This document shows, piece by piece, positions 9,274 to 23,245 of a stretch of DNA of 35,000 nt. Each line of letters begins with the position of its first letter. Position 1 is the first letter of the stretch. Made by a program: the position numbers and the translations under genes. The notes beneath the pieces were generated by a model, which had not been told where the DNA came from, did no database searches, and saw only the letters and a list, made by a program, of their open reading frames with translations. The stretch is from Botryococcus braunii (lineage: Eukaryota; Chlorophyta; Trebouxiophyceae): contig KV908517.1 in the NCBI GenBank assembly GCA_002005505.1, positions 178,738-213,737 of the forward strand, given 5' to 3'.

Positions 9274-9891
9274 TTAGGTCTCTTCTCCGAGCTGTGACTT
9301 TCTGCGGGGGCCACATATGGTGGGAGCCATCTTATGTTCTAGACGTTCCACCTCCTTCTTTGCCTTCGATTTCGCAATTAGAACTTTATCATTGCCAGCA
9401 AGGGCCCAATCTGCTGAATCGAAGTGCTTCCTTTCCTGCCCAAATGTATGCTGCTTTGATTAGCTGCACTCAAGGGATTGACACTTGCAGCCACCAGTCT
9501 TGTGGTGCCTTCTTAATGGGGAATGGGGCAAGGAAACAGGAGGAAGGCGAAGGAGGGGGTTATTGGCATCAAATGCCCCGAACTCTAAAATTATCAGGAG
9601 AATTTCTGAACAACTATATGAGGTAATGTTGGAGAATTGTACTTCTTCCTCCAGTCCCAGGAGCCTGAATGAGTCAGCACTAACGGCATGGTGGTGAGAC
9701 AATCCTGCAATAGCTACCAGGGTCCAAGCACCACTGAAAGTTTGGAGGGGTTGGTACCGCCTTTACTTGTTTGATTGGGAAAGGGTGCAAGTAACTCTTA
9801 CCGATATTACAGGGTTGTGCACCCCCTTTTTCTTTGGAACTACGCCACCGTATTTGGCCATGAGTTTCGCTTCTTGCTCTGCGATGGACAT
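9274..9891 (-). CDS. Endosulfine-family protein (ENSA/ARPP19/Igo type), two exons
   Basis: Endosulfines are small proteins that inhibit PP2A-B55 once the Ser of their FDS core is phosphorylated by a Greatwall-type kinase; they act in mitosis and nutrient signalling. Exon 1 (9891-9802) encodes MSIAEQEAKLMAKYGGVVPK and ten more residues, ending at a good donor (TCG then GTAAGA). EAKLMAKYGG-VPKK matches the family N-terminal motif. Exon 2 (about 9450-9274, acceptor AAAGCAG) contains ERKHFDSADWAL and a Lys-rich tail before a TAA stop. FDSADW is the plant/algal form; animals and fungi usually have FDSGDY. Together they make about 88 residues, slightly short for the family. An alternative exon 2 start is 9435. 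An acceptor-like TGTTACAG directly precedes the ATG, so a 5' UTR intron is likely. Confidence 0.75.
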
Positions 9892-10487
9892 CTGTAACAG
9901 AGCAAAGCTATACTTCAAGATTGCAGAAACGAGCGATGCAAACACAGACACAGCGGCACGAAGCGGTTACCCCGTCGAAGCGACCCCCCAATTCTTATCT
10001 TTTCATTTGTGAAGATTTTAACCCAGACATGTACGGCTATATTTTCTCGGAATTTTAGGCCTCGTTCCTAGAAAAGGTCGGGGCCTCACTTCGCCTGACA
10101 TTTCGGACCCGTTCTGCATTTTAAATGGAATCCCTAAAGCAAATGCTGCATGAAGATGGCAGTCAATGCAGAATTAAGGTCCGGATGTTCGCCTTCTATG
10201 TTTCCTGACTTTCAAGGCCTTCAAATCGGATAATCGATCAAGTCCAGGAGCTCAAGAAGAAACGTTAACTGCAAACCTTTGCTCCAAGATCACAAGATGC
10301 GAATTTTAAAGAAGAATATGGAGTCGATGAGGGTATCCTTGTGAGTTCGGTCTTTGGTCAGATGCAAATGAAGTCGCCTGGCTACTGTCGGTATTGGCTG
10401 TACCGGCGCTCGGTGTGCCCTAGGGATTCTCGACGACCATTTGGAGTCGTGGTTCCTCAGGGGACCCTCGGAGAACAAACACTCCCC

Positions 10488-10490
<3 letters not shown>
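9892..10490. other. 5' flank of the endosulfine-like gene
   Basis: Contains the presumed promoter and 5' UTR intron of the minus-strand gene ending at 9274. No TATA-like or other element could be fixed with confidence, and no further coding segment was recognised. Confidence 0.4.
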
Positions 10491-11349
<859 letters not shown>

Positions 11350-11374
11350 GCGGTATATAGAATATTAAATTAAA

Positions 11375-12767
11375 TTAAAGTCGAAGCGCCTGAAACTTCC
11401 CAAGAAATTGATTTTCGGCGACGGTAACACTAATTAAAAACCCCTTGGAAAGTCGATTCTCGGCAGTAACTTGTGAAAAAATCACCCGAAACCTAAACTC
11501 GAACGTCAACCCCCCCCCCCCCCAATAGGGTAATCGCGCCGCCATCTGCCGCCCAACGGCCCGGGCAATCGCACAGCTGACCCGCCGATGCGAAGAAAAC
11601 CAGACAAGGTCTTCGTGCGCAACTGACGCCTGATTGACCATCCCTTGGAGCCGCTTCAAGAACTCCTCCGCCGCCAAATCCAACCCCCCCAATGTTTCGA
11701 GTGCAAAGGGGCGGAAAACGACACAGGGGGGTTGCCTAAGGAGAACCTCCCGGTACGAGGCCAGCTTGCCAGCCGCAGCCCCACCAGGCACGAAGTCCCA
11801 CCACCAGCCAAATGAGAGGCGGCGAGTGGAGAGGAGCCCACCACATCGACATTAAGATCCCGCCCCTCATCCCAATCAAGAAAGACCAAGTCCGGCCTAC
11901 GCGTCTCAAAACCCACAACCCGAACCGGAAGAGGAGGTTCCCGGGTGACGACCGCCTCCACCTCCTTCCCTATCCGAAACAACATATCCCGCACCGCATT
12001 ATGGCGATAGGTGACAGCCACCCCGCGACCGACCCGACACTGGATCGCGTGGTCCCCAAACCGATCCATCTCCTGACTACACCGGGGACACGGAGCCCCC
12101 CCTGGGAACATGGGAATCAGCAGCTGATACTGAAGCCGACACCGGAACTCGATGTTGGCCATTACCTGGCCCATGCGCTCCACCGGGAGTCCTTGGAGCC
12201 ACCCCGAGGCATGAGGGCGGGCCGCCGAGTCCAGGACCTGAATGAGACGTTCCCGAGCCGGCAACGCAAGGAGAGCTCGCCTACGAATATTTGAAAGAAG
12301 CTCACCCAGCTTGCGTTGGACATCAGTATCAAGGAACGCCTCATCGAGAAGCTCCCAATTGGATTGCAATCGAAATCCGGGCAAACGTCAAGGAAGGACA
12401 AGCGCGCCTCCTCAACGGCCCTAGACACGGGCACCTCCCAGCCCGCCAGGACCTCCTCTTGGACGCGTTGGGTCTGCAGGACGGAAGCTAAAAAGGCCAC
12501 GGGCAAAATGTCCTCAGCCCTAACAATCCCCAAGCCCCCAGCTGGAAGGGGTAGGGCAGCTAACTCCGCCTGCAGAGAGCCGAAGCCAGGCCCCCCCGCC
12601 ACCACAATGCCCCGAAGGGAGGAATGGAGAGCGTCATCGAAGACAGCTACTCCCTCCGCAACCGCACGGGTAGGAGAACAACGCAAGACATGCACCATCC
12701 TGCACAAGCCCATGCAAGCACGGAGCAACAAGAGCTCCACCTGCGGGTCGTCCACCCGCAGCATCAC
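11375..12767 (-). pseudogene. Non-LTR retrotransposon (LINE) C-terminus with R2-type endonuclease, frameshifted and 5'-truncated
   Basis: Three overlapping minus-strand frames (12767-12162, 12384-11656 and 11791-11375) form one broken protein. The first resembles the segment after the reverse transcriptase core (DPQVELLLLRACMGLC; LPLPAGGLGIVRAEDILPVA). The second carries a Cys/His knuckle (C99, C102, H112, C116 of that frame), then RHN (127-129), then RPDL with D180. A CCHC knuckle followed by RHN and PD...D is the layout of the restriction-like endonuclease of R2/CRE-type LINEs. The third frame continues the family's tail (VVFRPFALETLGGLDLAAEE). Frameshifts fall near 12370 and 11795. The fingers and palm of the reverse transcriptase are absent; homology stops at about 12768. 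This family is common in plant and algal genomes. Confidence 0.75.
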
Positions 12768-13084
12768 CTGCGGGTGATGCTGTTTCTGTGGTGGCTTCTG
12801 TGGTGCGGGGTGTGATTTCCTCTTATGTAAACCCTAAAAAAACGGCTGAGATGGCCGATCGTCTTCATCTGGCAACAGCTGGGCTGTCTCTTGGTCGGGA
12901 TCGGCTGAGATGGCCAATCCAGACGAAAAGACAGCCCAGCGTTTCCCTGTTATGTTCGCCAAAAGGATGTAACATTGCTAGAAACCACCCGGAAAGTCGT
13001 GAAAGCGATTCTAACTTTGATTCATAATTAAGAGTGATTTAAATTTCCCCGAGAAAGTCAAAAATCGACTTGTAACTAATTATA
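12768..13084. other. Intergenic; structured repeats between LINE and copia element
   Basis: No gene. A 10-bp inverted repeat (12759-12768 and 12773-12782) spans the LINE truncation point. Further on there is a 14-bp direct repeat, CGGCTGAGATGGCC, at 12843 and 12902. A 12-bp inverted repeat, GCTGGGCTGTCT (12878-12889) against AGACAGCCCAGC (12929-12940), overlaps it. Confidence 0.7.
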
Positions 13085-13089
13085 GTTGC

Positions 13090-13702
13090 TGTGATCTGCA
13101 AGATCCAAAGGTGTCAAAGATCAAATATAGATTATCAATATACGTACACGTATATCATCCAGATATTGCACCAGTTCAATCAGGCACACATACTCAATGG
13201 TGTCGAACGGGTGTACAATCAGATTAGACTGTTGCTTTCAGGGAATTGCTCACACACAGTGAGTAGAAGAGAAAGCAAGACAATAAGAGAACAGACGAGT
13301 CAAACAGGAGACGGCTTGAACAAGCCTTTAGAGAGCGAATGACTGCCTGTCCTTCCGGGTTCTAAGCCTCTCAATACTCAGATCAGCGCGTGAAGGTTGC
13401 GCTATTCAGCAGTACTCCTGACCCTTTTCCTGAATTCCTGTCTCCCTAATGGTCCAGAACTTGAGGTTTTGGACCCTTATCCTAACAGTACTCTCATGCA
13501 CGTTTTTATTAAAGGTAAATGCATGGTTTTTCAGCCACAAAAGGTAACAGTAGACGACAGCCATATAATGTTTATCCTTCTGATTGATTAGCCAGTGTCA
13601 AGGCATCCTCACCTTGAGTTAACTGTGAAGTTAACTCACAGCTATTTATCTAATCATAATTACCTCAAATTAACATGACATAATGAAGCACAAAACCCAA
13701 CA
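13090..13702 (-). repeat. 3' LTR of copia-1
   Basis: 613 bp, matched by 16848-17460. Visible differences between the two are G/T (in TCGAACGG versus TCGAACTG), T/C (CAATAAG versus CAACAAG), C/A (AGCCTCTC versus AGCCTATC) and G/A (GTGAAGTT versus GTGAAATT). Confidence 0.95.
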
Positions 13703-13745
13703 ATCTTCCCCTTGGTTCATATGTCAGTTAATTTTACCCCATTGT

Positions 13746-15815
13746 TTAAGACACTCCAAGCTTAGCCCTATGCTTCTCAAATAAGGCAGATGCTAAGGGC
13801 TTCGTAAACATATCTGCCACGTTTTCAGACGTAGCAATATAGACAGGTTCAATCTGCCCCCAAGCCACTTTTTCACGTGCATACTGATAACTGATGCTTA
13901 TATGCTTAGTGAATTTGGACACTATGTGATTTTTCAAGTGCTGAATTGCTCCTTGATTATCACAGAAAAGCTTGACAGTCTTCACTGTTACTCCAAGCTC
14001 TTCAAGCATACCTCCCATCCACATTACCTCCTTCACTGCTGCACTGGCAGCAACAAATTCAGCTTCCACTGTGGATGTGGCAACTGATGACTGCTTCTTG
14101 CTGCACCAAGACACAGCTGACCCATTCAGTAGAAAAATAAACCCTGTGGTTGATTTTCGTCCATCGAGGTCCCCAGCAAAATCTGCATCAACATATCCCA
14201 CCAACTCATTGTCTCCCGAGTTAGTATATGTGATGCCCATTTCTTTAGTGCAATTTAAGTACCTCAGTACCCTTATTGCCCCATTCCAGTGTGCAGTCGT
14301 AGGCTGCCCCCTGAACCGACTCAGTACCCCCACTGGCTGAGCTATATCAGGCCTTGTTGTGGTAGCAAGGTATTGTAGCGATCCAATGAGCTCAAGGTAC
14401 CTGTGACCTTCTGGCAGTGGCATGCCAGCTCCCACCTGCTCACCAGCCCTTCCTAGTGGTGGCTCAGGATTCTGCGTAGAGACAAACCCATATGCCATTG
14501 GAGTATTGACTTCCTTCCCCTGTGCCGGCAGTCCATACTCCTCCACCAGTCTCTCAATTTTCAACACATTGGTCATTTTGAGATTTCCAGTAGATTCATC
14601 CTTTCTAATTTCACATCCCAAAAATGCTTTTATCTCACCCAAATCATGGATTGAAAAGATGCTAGTGAGCTGTTGTTTCACACACTCAATAGTTTCACCT
14701 TCCTTACAAATAATTAACAGATCATCCACGTAAGTCAGCAGATAAACAGGTGACTCATAGGACTCCTTGTTAATGAACAAGGACGAATCGCTTTTGCAAG
14801 CCTTAAATCCAAACTTGTTCAGCTCTTCAACTAAACGCTTGTGCCAGGCACGTGGGGCCTGTTTCAAGCCATACAGTGACTTCAGGAGTTTACATACCTT
14901 ACTGGAATCACCATTGAAAAAGCAAGGAGGCTGAGAAACATAAACTTCCTCTTCTAGTGATCCATTCAGAAAGGCAGTTTTAATATCTACCTGATGCACC
15001 TTCCATCCATTTGCGTTTGCCAAATTTAGAAGCACACGCCTGGAGGCGTGAGTGCTAACTGGAGCAAACGTCTCAAAATAGTCCACTCCTGGCCGTTGCT
15101 TGCATCCTTGAGCAACAAGTCTAGCCTTGAACCTGACTACATCCCCAAAACCATCAGTTTTAATAGCATAAACCCACTTCAGTGGGATCACCTTTGCATG
15201 TGATGGCTTGTCACAATACTCAAAGGTTTCATGCGCTTCGATGGAGTCCATTTCCTCGTTCATGGCCTCCAGCCAGTATACCCATTGGGGTGAATTCCTG
15301 GCTTCAAACCAATCGTTAGGAGTCCTCACATCTCTAGATGCAATGTTGACTTTCTCTCTTGCTCCATTCTGCATGGGTGGTGTAACCTCTCTTGCGCCTA
15401 GTAATGGATTGTCCTTTACATGATAAGCGCCTGGAACATACTTATCTGGTTGAGCAAGTGTCTCTCTTAGATCATACCGACTTGTTCCACCCCTCACCCT
15501 TTCCTGCACATCATCATCATTGTCAGACTCATGTGATGAGTTATCGTTATCCGACTCTGAGCATGGATTATTCACACCCTCCTCTGGATGTTCCTGTCCA
15601 GTCCCAAGGCCCATTAACTCTTCCCCTGAGATGGCTGAGCCATGTGTCTCTCTGATCCCACTCTCTTCCGCCTGAGCCTGTTCCCTCAGAACTTCGTTCA
15701 GTCTCTGCATAACTTCTAGGTTAGCTGGAAGGATTTGATCTACTCCCCTTCCAGCTTCCCTGTTCATCTCCAAGGCGTCGGCAATGTCAACCGGAACAAA
15801 ATCCCAGCCACTCAT
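13746..15815 (-). CDS. copia-1 pol remnant: reverse transcriptase and RNase H
   Basis: A 689-codon frame. An acidic linker (about residues 1-200; Asp/Ser-rich near 90-110) leads into the Ty1/copia reverse transcriptase: KARLVAQGCKQRPGVDYFET, then VDIKTAFLNG, then YGLKQAPRAWH, and the catalytic YVDD near residue 363. RNase H follows (YVDADFAGD, STVEAEF, LFCDNQGAIQHLKNH), ending in VADMFTKPL. These are the canonical copia-type pol motifs, and the catalytic residues look intact. The integrase and protease that normally precede them are missing. The first codons overlap the end of the gag fragment in another frame, so the annotated ATG is probably not a natural start. The protein would need frameshifting or internal initiation to be made. 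Confidence 0.85.
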   Translation of the reverse strand: MSGWDFVPVDIADALEMNREAGRGVDQILPANLEVMQRLNEVLREQAQAEESGIRETHGSAISGEELMGLGTGQEHPEEGVNNPCSESDNDNSSHESDNDDDVQERVRGGTSRYDLRETLAQPDKYVPGAYHVKDNPLLGAREVTPPMQNGAREKVNIASRDVRTPNDWFEARNSPQWVYWLEAMNEEMDSIEAHETFEYCDKPSHAKVIPLKWVYAIKTDGFGDVVRFKARLVAQGCKQRPGVDYFETFAPVSTHASRRVLLNLANANGWKVHQVDIKTAFLNGSLEEEVYVSQPPCFFNGDSSKVCKLLKSLYGLKQAPRAWHKRLVEELNKFGFKACKSDSSLFINKESYESPVYLLTYVDDLLIICKEGETIECVKQQLTSIFSIHDLGEIKAFLGCEIRKDESTGNLKMTNVLKIERLVEEYGLPAQGKEVNTPMAYGFVSTQNPEPPLGRAGEQVGAGMPLPEGHRYLELIGSLQYLATTTRPDIAQPVGVLSRFRGQPTTAHWNGAIRVLRYLNCTKEMGITYTNSGDNELVGYVDADFAGDLDGRKSTTGFIFLLNGSAVSWCSKKQSSVATSTVEAEFVAASAAVKEVMWMGGMLEELGVTVKTVKLFCDNQGAIQHLKNHIVSKFTKHISISYQYAREKVAWGQIEPVYIATSENVADMFTKPLASALFEKHRAKLGVS

Positions 15816-16125
15816 AGGCTTGCTTGGCTGAAGGCATGTCGAGCGCTTTATCTATCCTCTCGTCGGGAATCTTTTCTGTCACTAGACTCATAGCCAGTGA
15901 GTCCCCAGGCGTATCCGGGTGTTCCTCCTCAAGGCATATCCTGATTCTCTTACTATTAGCAACATTTTCAACATCCTTAGCCCACCTGAACCCATTTATA
16001 CAATCAACATCCAGAGATTCTACCAATTTCTGGTTGTTATAAACAGGATTATGTGGGTCAGGTGTGCTACCTGAGGCAACCGTTGGATTACCACCAGGAG
16101 CAGATGCTCCAGCTGAATTACTCAT
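15787..16125 (-). pseudogene. copia-1 gag, N-terminal fragment
   Basis: An open frame starting MSNSAGASAPGGNPTVASGS (an upstream Met at 16158 is possible) and running to DMPSAKQAYEWLGFCSG. It stops there because the reading frame changes at the junction with pol. In the complete element at 25068-32303 a comparable AYQWV motif lies near gag residue 136. About 110 residues therefore remain, and the rest of gag was lost in the same deletion that removed protease and integrase. Confidence 0.6.
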
Positions 16126-16847
16126 TATGAACACTGTAAGTGCTGTGATCAAACTCAAACTTCAGGTGCCTTGGTACGCCAAAGAATAAACACTTGCAAG
16201 GACTAAGTGATTGTTTGTTTCAACATCCTCAGCAAATTGGTCAATAATTCTACGTCTTTCACCTTCCAATCTGATTCTAATAAGGTCTTGACCGTGCAAT
16301 TCAGGATAGAGTACCAAGTTAAGGATTTTGCCAATGAAAGTAGGGTGAATACTTCAATTACTAACCAGTAGAAGGAAGTGTCTGAAGGATTTTTGTCACA
16401 GGAGTCCACCAATAATCCAGCTTCTACCCACAGCGATCTAAACTAATGTTTGTGATTCACACAGTCTCTTTCCCAATCACTTAATGAGTGTTGCTCTTCA
16501 ATAAAAGGTCGATACGGATAGATAACTTCACACCGACTTCGTTTAACAGGCCGAAGTTCTTCGGATTCAGAGCCAGGTGGTCGGTAAGGATAGACAAACT
16601 CAGAAATGGGTTGTTCCTTCTGTTTTTCTTTCAATTTATGTACCAATGTCACAGAAGCGTTCGAAACGATAGCAACCACTATCAATTGCCGATGCTACTT
16701 GATCTAAGGGGACCTTTCCAAAGAAGTAGTTATCGCACGAGTCGCAACGGAAGCGCCCTTTTCTATGTTGCTCCACGCCAAAGTGAATGAGATTCGCACG
16801 CTGCACTTCTAGGCGTCGAGACTCCATGGGTGGGGCCCAATAACCAT
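16126..16847 (-). other. Long 5' leader of copia-1 with primer site and unexplained open frames
   Basis: About 720 bp separates the 5' LTR from gag. Next to the LTR, the plus strand reads GTGGGGCCCAATAACC (16830-16845). This is the initiator tRNA-Met anticodon-arm sequence seen in the second element, with two extra bases; it is the probable primer-binding site. Two minus-strand frames follow (16875-16636 and 16685-16443). They contain GRFRCDSCDNYFFGK and a repeated YPYRP. Their origin is unknown; captured host sequence is one possibility. Confidence 0.5.
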
Positions 16848-17460
16848 TGTGATCTGCAAGATCCAAAGGTGTCAAAGATCAAATATAGATTATCAATATA
16901 CGTACACGTATATCATCCAGATATTGCACCAGTTCAATCAGGCACACATACTCAATGGTGTCGAACTGGTGTACAATCAGATTAGACTGTTGCTTTCAGG
17001 GAATTGCTCACACACAGTGAGTAGAAGAGAAAGCAAGACAACAAGAGAACAGACGAGTCAAACAGGAGACGGCTTGAACAAGCCTTTAGAGAGCGAATGA
17101 CTGCCTGTCCTTCCGGGTTCTAAGCCTATCAATACTCAGATCAGCGCGTGAAGGTTGCGCTATTCAGCAGTACTCCTGACCCTTTTCCTGAATTCCTGTC
17201 TCCCTAATGGTCCAGAACTTGAGGTTTTGGACCCTTATCCTAACAGTACTCTCATGCACGTTTTTATTAAAGGTAAATGCATGGTTTTTCAGCCACAAAA
17301 GGTAACAGTAGACGACAGCCATATAATGTTTATCCTTCTGATTGATTAGCCAGTGTCAAGGCATCCTCACCTTGAGTTAACTGTGAAATTAACTCACAGC
17401 TATTTATCTAATCATAATTACCTCAAATTAACATGACATAATGAAGCACAAAACCCAACA
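16848..17460 (-). repeat. 5' LTR of copia-1
   Basis: 613 bp, the promoter-bearing copy for this minus-strand element. Its outer edge abuts the GTTGC target duplication and then a long ATT array. Confidence 0.95.
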
Positions 17461-17469
17461 GTTGCAACA

Positions 17470-18378
<909 letters not shown>

Positions 18379-18405
18379 CTGCACTTTCTGCACTTACGGC
18401 CATTC

Positions 18406-18556
18406 GGATGTCGATACGTGACTATTCGGGCATCGGGGGCCTGAGACTGATATATTTCACTTTTCCTTTAAAATAAATCGGATGTCGATAAATGACTATT
18501 CGGGCACCAGGGGCCTGAGACTGATATATTTCACTGTCTCACGCAACAGTGTTTCC
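18406..18556. repeat. 73-bp tandem duplication
   Basis: CGGATGTCGATA...TGACTATTCGGGCA...GGGGCCTGAGACTGATATATTTCAC occurs twice, starting at about 18406 and 18479, with a few substitutions. Its function is unknown. Confidence 0.85.
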
Positions 18557-18689
18557 TTTAAATAAATAAGTACAATGGGTTTGCAGCTGGTCCCCAGATT
18601 CATTACGCAGTGTCCCCCTTTGCCAAAAGCATTTAATAGTCCCTAAGTGTGTATATTTTCGTTGCGCAAACGTGTGCGCGCGTGCGCGG

Positions 18690-18692
<3 letters not shown>

Positions 18693-18760
<68 letters not shown>

Positions 18761-18767
18761 TGTGTGA
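18693..18767. repeat. (TG)n microsatellite
   Basis: About 37 TG dinucleotides preceded by an alternating GC/GT stretch (18670-18692). Confidence 0.95.
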
Positions 18768-19567
18768 CTTATTCTTCTGCACGTTTCCACAATGTCCCTT
18801 GCGAAATTCTGCTCGTGTGACCCTGACTGTATCGAGCAGGAACACAACAAAGGTCAATACATTCAGGAGCAGTCATAAGGGGCAAAGACGACGGCGCAAC
18901 AGGATGAAGTGGATGCTTCCAGCTACCAGGTGGTGCTGCATTGGCAAGAGAAGCTTTTAATGTGTGTCAAGAACCCCCTGCCATAAATATTTGTTTGTTT
19001 TTGTCTTCACTCTTTATTCCAAATGTTTATGCAACGTACCCATACCTACTTGCCACATAAACGTTGGCTCTTCGGAGCATCTGATAGATTTTAATATAAA
19101 GAGTGCACGATTTCTGGTGTGCGGTTAGGATAAGCTTCACTCTTAATCTAAAGAGTGAAGAGTAAAGAATTACAAGTTGTCACAGGAAAGTTGGCCTTGG
19201 CAAGAATCTCGCAGTGCGAGTCACACCCGTGTGATCGGATCTGGTTGGTTGCGCCCACGCGTATGAGCTGGCTGGAATGTCTCCACATGACGGTAGAGAT
19301 TGGGACCGCGAACTGACGTGGTCGAACTTGTGCACGCACGGAGTCGTGTTCACGCGATTTACCTGCTCACGTGCCCGGATTTGACATGACGTGTGCAGGA
19401 TGGCAAGTTGGAATCTCCGTCTGCTGCAGCGAAACTTTGCAGCACTGCAAGATCAACAGCAAGAAGATATAAAACGAATAAACTCAAGGATAACTGGTTG
19501 CAACGTCTGGGTTGTCCTGCGAAGAACACGGCATCGGGACTTCGTTAACATCGTCGCTACAGCAAAG
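18768..19567. other. Upstream region of the first secreted-protein gene
   Basis: No gene recognised. Contains TTCACTCTTTA at about 19005, and a perfect 10-bp inverted repeat CTTCACTCTT/AAGAGTGAAG at 19135-19160 with a 6-bp loop. The 60-codon stretch open upstream of the ATG at 19568 (from 19391) is taken as 5' UTR, because the second gene copy has no equivalent. Confidence 0.5.
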
Positions 19568-22555
<2,988 letters not shown>

Positions 22556-22584
22556 GGGGAATCGATCCGGCGGGCTTGATGCAG

Positions 22585-22800
22585 GGCAAAGGAGGCAGGC
22601 TGGTGACAGACCCCCCACAAGGGCCCCTCCAGAGGATCGCACTCATGGTGGACTTGGCTATCTCCACACCCATGCCCGGATCGTAAGCCCCCCTCCCCCG
22701 CCCCCCCCCCGCCCCCCCGGCCCCGCTTCCTAAACTGCCACTTTTTCTCGCCCCATTGCAGTGAGGGTGTAATGACGAGGTTTGGCATGTCTGTCTCTCG
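22585..22800 (+). CDS. Candidate exon pair, unknown protein
   Basis: After GATGCAG the frame reads GKGGRLVTDPPQGPLQRIAL and on to DLAISTPMPGS, ending at a strong donor (GTAAGC, 22683). A 79-bp intron ends in a pyrimidine-rich acceptor (CTCGCCCCATTGCAG, 22761). The next exon continues in phase as EGVMTRFGMS before a CA array. It lies 30 bp after the stop proposed for gene copy A. It could be an alternative end of that gene, a separate gene, or chance. No family was recognised. Confidence 0.3.
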
Positions 22801-22810
22801 AGCGTGCGAG

Positions 22811-22811
22811 A

Positions 22812-22872
<61 letters not shown>

Positions 22873-23058
22873 ACACACACACACACACACATGCGCTCTT
22901 TCTCTCCCTCTCAAACATACACATACACATGCACACAACTCACATCCATACTCTTACTCCCTGGAGCGCACAGGCACCCCTGGCGTGTGTATGTGCATGT
23001 GTGTGTACACGCACACACGCACGCACGCACACACACACACACACACATCACATGCACG

Positions 23059-23113
<55 letters not shown>

Positions 23114-23130
23114 ACACACACACACACAGT
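22811..23130. repeat. (CA)n microsatellites, two blocks
   Basis: CA runs at 22811-22890 and 23020-23128 with CG, TG and TCA interruptions, separated by unique sequence. The interval to 23245 has no recognised gene. Confidence 0.95.
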
Positions 23131-23245
23131 TGGCGCACACAGGCATGCAGGCCTGGAAGTGAGGCAGGAAGAGAGGCAGCCTGGATGGCCTGTAGCGTGA
23201 GGCGGGTAGGGGGGGCCTCACGCGCGGGCCGGTGTGCACGCGCAG

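Larger units (their letters stand above)
13090..17460 (-). mobile_element. Ty1/copia LTR retrotransposon, internally deleted (copia-1)
   Basis: A 4,371-bp element flanked by the target duplication GTTGC (13085-13089 and 17461-17465). The two LTRs are each 613 bp. On the minus (coding) strand each begins TGTTGGG and ends CACA. A purine tract (CCAAGGGGAAGAT, 13715-13703) abuts the 3' LTR. The interior keeps a gag start and the reverse transcriptase/RNase H part of pol but has no gag C-terminus, zinc knuckle, protease or integrase. It is therefore non-autonomous and would need enzymes from a relative. By eye the LTRs differ at four sites, so insertion is fairly recent. Confidence 0.93.
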
